Origin: CAZSSH01 sp964609825
GTDB lineage: Bacteria; Verrucomicrobiota; Lentisphaeria; Victivallales; Victivallaceae
Length of the DNA: 64,000 nt
NCBI GenBank assembly: GCA_964609825.1
Contig: CAZSSH010000009.1
Span: forward strand, 372,001 to 436,000
Direction of reading: 5' to 3'
Shown: positions 61,538 to 64,000 of the stretch, in pieces
How positions within the stretch are numbered: position 1 is the stretch's first letter
Layout: each line of letters begins with the position of its first letter
Notes under the pieces: model-generated
Told to the model about the DNA's origin: nothing
The model's database searches: none
The model's input: only the letters and a program-made list of their open reading frames with translations
Made by a program: the position numbers and the translations under genes

Positions 61538-63037
61538 ATGAAGATGCGAGTAATCCGGCCGACGCCGACCAATGATGTATTGTTAAACCCCGACAGCGGT
61601 TATCTGTTGATCCAGCGCGGGCACAATAAGGTAAAATATACGGACTTAACCGGCAGCGAGTGGTTTCTCAAGGACGGTTTGGCCGACAAGATTACCATTG
61701 ATGTGCCTTGGTGTCTCGTGGAGCCGCGCGAGGGCGAATTTTGCTGGGAGCACAAAGAGTTTGAGGGCTGTTTTGAATCGTGGATCAAGGCCGGATTCAA
61801 GGTAGCCCTGGAGGTTCGCAGCATGAGTACGCGCGGCACTCTTTATGACGACGGCGTCCCCCAGTGGGTGTTTGACGCCGGCGCCAAATACATTGACGAA
61901 AAAAGCGAGTACAGCGATGAAATTTTGCGCTACCCGGTTTATTGGGATGATATCTATTTGGAAAAAGTCGGCAATTTGGTCGAAGCTTTCGGCAAACGCT
62001 ACAACCAAAACGATGCCGTTGAGTTTGTGATGCCGGGCCACGTCGGGCGCTGGGGCGAGATGCACATCTCCGAGCATACGCCGATCCGGCCGTGGATCGA
62101 GGCCGGGTTTAATTTTGACAATTATTTTAAAGCGATGAAATTTCAGACCGAGGCTTACAAACGCGCGTTTCCCGGCAAACCGATTTTTCAGGAGCTCAGC
62201 AACCCGTCGTACAACAATTTTGACGAAGCGTTGGGCAAAGGGCCCATGTCGATCATCCAAGCGCGCGAAATTGTCCCCTATCTGGTCGAAAACAACATCA
62301 ATTTAAAGTGCAACAGCATCGGGGCCAACTGGGACGGCCGCGGTACGGATTTTTACTCCGAGGGTTGGTTCAACGCCTATGCTGAGAGCTTTTACCACAA
62401 AGTAAAAATCTGTATCGAAAACATTGCCACCTTTCACGCTCCCAACGAACTCCCGACCATTGCAACGTGTCATGCCACTTATACCAACCACGGCAGCGAG
62501 CGTCAGGGCTTGGCCGAGTGTCAGATCGACACCATCAACAATGATTATTTCCGCCCCTTTGAGCGGCACGACCCGTTGAGCAAGTGGTATTATGTTAAAA
62601 ATACCGAGAAACACCCGGAGGTCCGCCATGAGAGCTTGAAACAATCCGCCCGGATTGCCGGTTACCGCTTTTTTCCGTCGGAGATCCGATTCCCGCAGAC
62701 GGTCGAGTCGGGTAAAGAGTTTTATATTGACTCTTGGTGGAAGAACTTAGGGTCGGTGATGGCGTACGAGGATTTCTCAATCGTTTACGCTTTGAGTGAT
62801 CAAAACGGTCGAATTGTCTTTGAGCAGAGCGTGAAGCCGATCATCCCGACCTCCAGTCTGGGGTGGGACGGCGGCCGCACGGTCGAGGAACGGGCGTTTC
62901 TCTCGGTGACCGGCGTCAAGCCGGGCGAATATATGCTGATGCTCAAGATGCGCGGCAAGCATGGTGCGATCAAGCTTCCGTTGTTTTCCCCCGATGCCAA
63001 CTTTAATTATCCGATTGCCCCCATGGAGGTCAAATGA
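61538..63037 (+). CDS. DUF4832-type putative glycoside hydrolase
   Basis: A 499-residue protein without signal peptide. It looks like a TIM-barrel hydrolase: NPDSGYLLIQRGH, then DVPWCLVEPREGEFCWEH (the W-x-x-x-E-P-x-x-G pattern common in GH42/GH5-like barrels), VMPGHVGRWGEMH, and IFQELSNPSYN. A C-terminal beta-sandwich (about 385-495; PQTVESGKEFYIDSWWKNLG) is typical of the DUF4832 group. The catalytic glutamates cannot be assigned by eye. It lies in the operon after the pseudopilin, and its stop overlaps the next start by one base. Confidence 0.72.
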   Translation: MKMRVIRPTPTNDVLLNPDSGYLLIQRGHNKVKYTDLTGSEWFLKDGLADKITIDVPWCLVEPREGEFCWEHKEFEGCFESWIKAGFKVALEVRSMSTRGTLYDDGVPQWVFDAGAKYIDEKSEYSDEILRYPVYWDDIYLEKVGNLVEAFGKRYNQNDAVEFVMPGHVGRWGEMHISEHTPIRPWIEAGFNFDNYFKAMKFQTEAYKRAFPGKPIFQELSNPSYNNFDEALGKGPMSIIQAREIVPYLVENNINLKCNSIGANWDGRGTDFYSEGWFNAYAESFYHKVKICIENIATFHAPNELPTIATCHATYTNHGSERQGLAECQIDTINNDYFRPFERHDPLSKWYYVKNTEKHPEVRHESLKQSARIAGYRFFPSEIRFPQTVESGKEFYIDSWWKNLGSVMAYEDFSIVYALSDQNGRIVFEQSVKPIIPTSSLGWDGGRTVEERAFLSVTGVKPGEYMLMLKMRGKHGAIKLPLFSPDANFNYPIAPMEVK

Positions 63038-64000
63038 TGAATCGCCAAGTTCTTACGATATTCACCACTTTTATTTTGGTCGGCGCTTCGGTGGCGGGGA
63101 CGTTTCCGGAGCTCGGTGAAGTTCCGGACCAATACCGTCTGCCCGCCGGAGCCAAAATTACCATTGATGCCGACGGCAACTATGTTTACAACGGTGAAAC
63201 GCGTTATTTGCTGGGGGTACAGGCTCCCGCCGGGGCTTCGGTCACCGACGTCGCGCCGACCTCCGGCTACCCGGCGGAGCTCAAGTGGCTCTACGAGACG
63301 CCATTAAATTATGAGAGCGCCCAGCGGCTCGGGTTTGACACGATTTCGACCTTTGCCGCCTTGAAACACTTGAGCGAACTCAAGCCCATGCTTAAATACG
63401 GCGACTTGTCGCCCCAAAACGTCAAAGCGTGGGATGATTTACGCGCTTGCGGCCTCCCGTCGCAGCTCGATTTTACCTGTTTCCCTTGGGGGGCGGGCTC
63501 GCTCACCGACGTTTTGGCCGCCGAAGCGGTCAACCCGTCGCGCGACCGGGAAAATAACCACTGGGTCCCTTATAATATTTTTCATCCGGCCGGGCGTCAG
63601 GCTTATGTCAATTATTGGAAAAAAGGCGCCGAGGAAAACCAACGCTTGGGCGGCAACCTTTTGATGTACGAGCTTTTTAACGAGCCCGGTTACGACGACG
63701 ACGGTGCTTATAATCGTCAGCTTTTTGTCGATTTTTTACAAAAAAAATATGGCACGATTGACAAGCTCAATGCCGTGTGGCACAGCAAATACCCGGACTT
63801 TGCCAGCATCGGCAACTTTAAAAACAAAAGTGAGTGCGCCGGTTTGCGGGTTGACTGGTCCAAATTTATGGAGGCCGGATTCACCGATTTATGCAAATTG
63901 GGTGTTGACACCATCCGCGCGGTTGATCCCAATGCCCGGTTTTGCGTCCAGATGTTAGGGCCATCTCAATACCGGATATTGCCGCACACCAATGTTAATA
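63037..64000 (+). CDS. Secreted GH42-like glycoside hydrolase, 3' end missing
   Basis: The frame is open to the window edge (321 codons seen). ATG 63037 has GGAGG 7 nt ahead; ATG 63034 is an alternative. It begins with a signal peptide (NRQVLTIFTTFILVGASVAG). The barrel start shows LLGVQAPAGAS and WLYETPLNYESAQRLGFDTI. MYELFNEPGYDDDGAYN carries the likely catalytic acid E216, and QKKYGTIDKLNAVWHSKY is the segment seen in GH42 beta-galactosidases. It is the fourth gene of the operon that starts at 59744. The nucleophile lies beyond the window. Confidence 0.83.
   Translation, partial: MNRQVLTIFTTFILVGASVAGTFPELGEVPDQYRLPAGAKITIDADGNYVYNGETRYLLGVQAPAGASVTDVAPTSGYPAELKWLYETPLNYESAQRLGFDTISTFAALKHLSELKPMLKYGDLSPQNVKAWDDLRACGLPSQLDFTCFPWGAGSLTDVLAAEAVNPSRDRENNHWVPYNIFHPAGRQAYVNYWKKGAEENQRLGGNLLMYELFNEPGYDDDGAYNRQLFVDFLQKKYGTIDKLNAVWHSKYPDFASIGNFKNKSECAGLRVDWSKFMEAGFTDLCKLGVDTIRAVDPNARFCVQMLGPSQYRILPHTNVN

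Noticed and set aside
1..64000. CRISPR arrays, insertion sequences, integrases, tRNA and rRNA genes
   Set aside because: No regularly spaced repeats, transposase or integrase motifs, and no tRNA T-arm or rRNA sequence were recognised in the intergenic regions.

Overview
The window looks like chromosomal DNA of a Gram-negative PVC-superphylum bacterium, most likely a member of the Lentisphaerota (Victivallis/Lentisphaera-like). The reasons are several short pseudopilin-like proteins with an FTLIELLVVIAIIAILA N-terminus and a C-terminal H-X9-11-DG motif, many sugar regulators of LacI, GntR/LacI and AraC type beside glycoside hydrolases, large FAD-dependent oxidoreductases, a DUF4832 protein, and lipid A/LPS genes (LpxH-like, LpxB, LptF/G-like, LpxL-like). 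No rRNA, tRNA, CRISPR array, insertion sequence or prophage was recognised. The assignment is inference from gene content only.

Layout. 1-2150: end of an ABC exporter operon plus the 3' remnant of a paralogous permease. 2227-8154: LpxH-like hydrolase, a GH78-like rhamnosidase divergent from a LacI regulator with a palindromic operator, a secreted CBM9-like protein and phosphofructokinase. 8292-11820: secreted protein, YgiQ radical SAM protein, and a cation/proton antiporter preceded by what reads as a fluoride riboswitch with an overlapping terminator. 11818-26810 (minus strand): a tightly packed array, possibly one long transcript: fmdB-like, rsmA, membrane protein, coiled-coil pseudoprotease, Ser/Thr kinase with a C-terminal FGE-like domain, LptF/G, a family 5 solute-binding protein, a two-repeat secreted protein, dapB, lpxB, a DUF2079 protein and an MFS transporter. 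26929-30995: two FAD oxidoreductases divergent from a PocR-AraC regulator. 30996-34490: pseudopilin plus LacI module and a GH5 enzyme. 34490-39498: lipid A acyltransferase, proB, GT2, then a sugar nucleotidyltransferase and a NahK-like kinase. 39499-42231: regulatory DNA, a cobalamin riboswitch, a pseudopilin and a GH4 enzyme. 42329-57576: housekeeping genes (ffh, mlaE, lysS, recD2, priA) with an embedded glycosidase, a PurN-like protein and an AsmA-like giant protein. 57579-59640: LOG-family protein and a secreted protein. 59672-64000: a second regulator-pseudopilin module followed by two glycosidase-like genes, the last cut by the window end.

The most distinctive signals are: (1) a compact cobalamin riboswitch with its own promoter placed directly in front of a pseudopilin-like surface protein rather than a B12 gene; (2) two independent loci in which a LacI-type repressor gene is followed within 18-20 bp by a pseudopilin gene, each behind a consensus promoter carrying a palindromic operator near the transcription start; (3) all three pseudopilins lacking the glycine normally required before the prepilin cleavage site; (4) a fluoride riboswitch in front of a CPA2-type antiporter; and (5) an AAATCGATTT palindrome shared by the LacI promoter at 4.7 kb and the pfk promoter at 8.2 kb. 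Together these suggest carbohydrate-utilisation loci in which a pseudopilin-like surface protein is a regulated, substrate-specific component. That last statement is a hypothesis.
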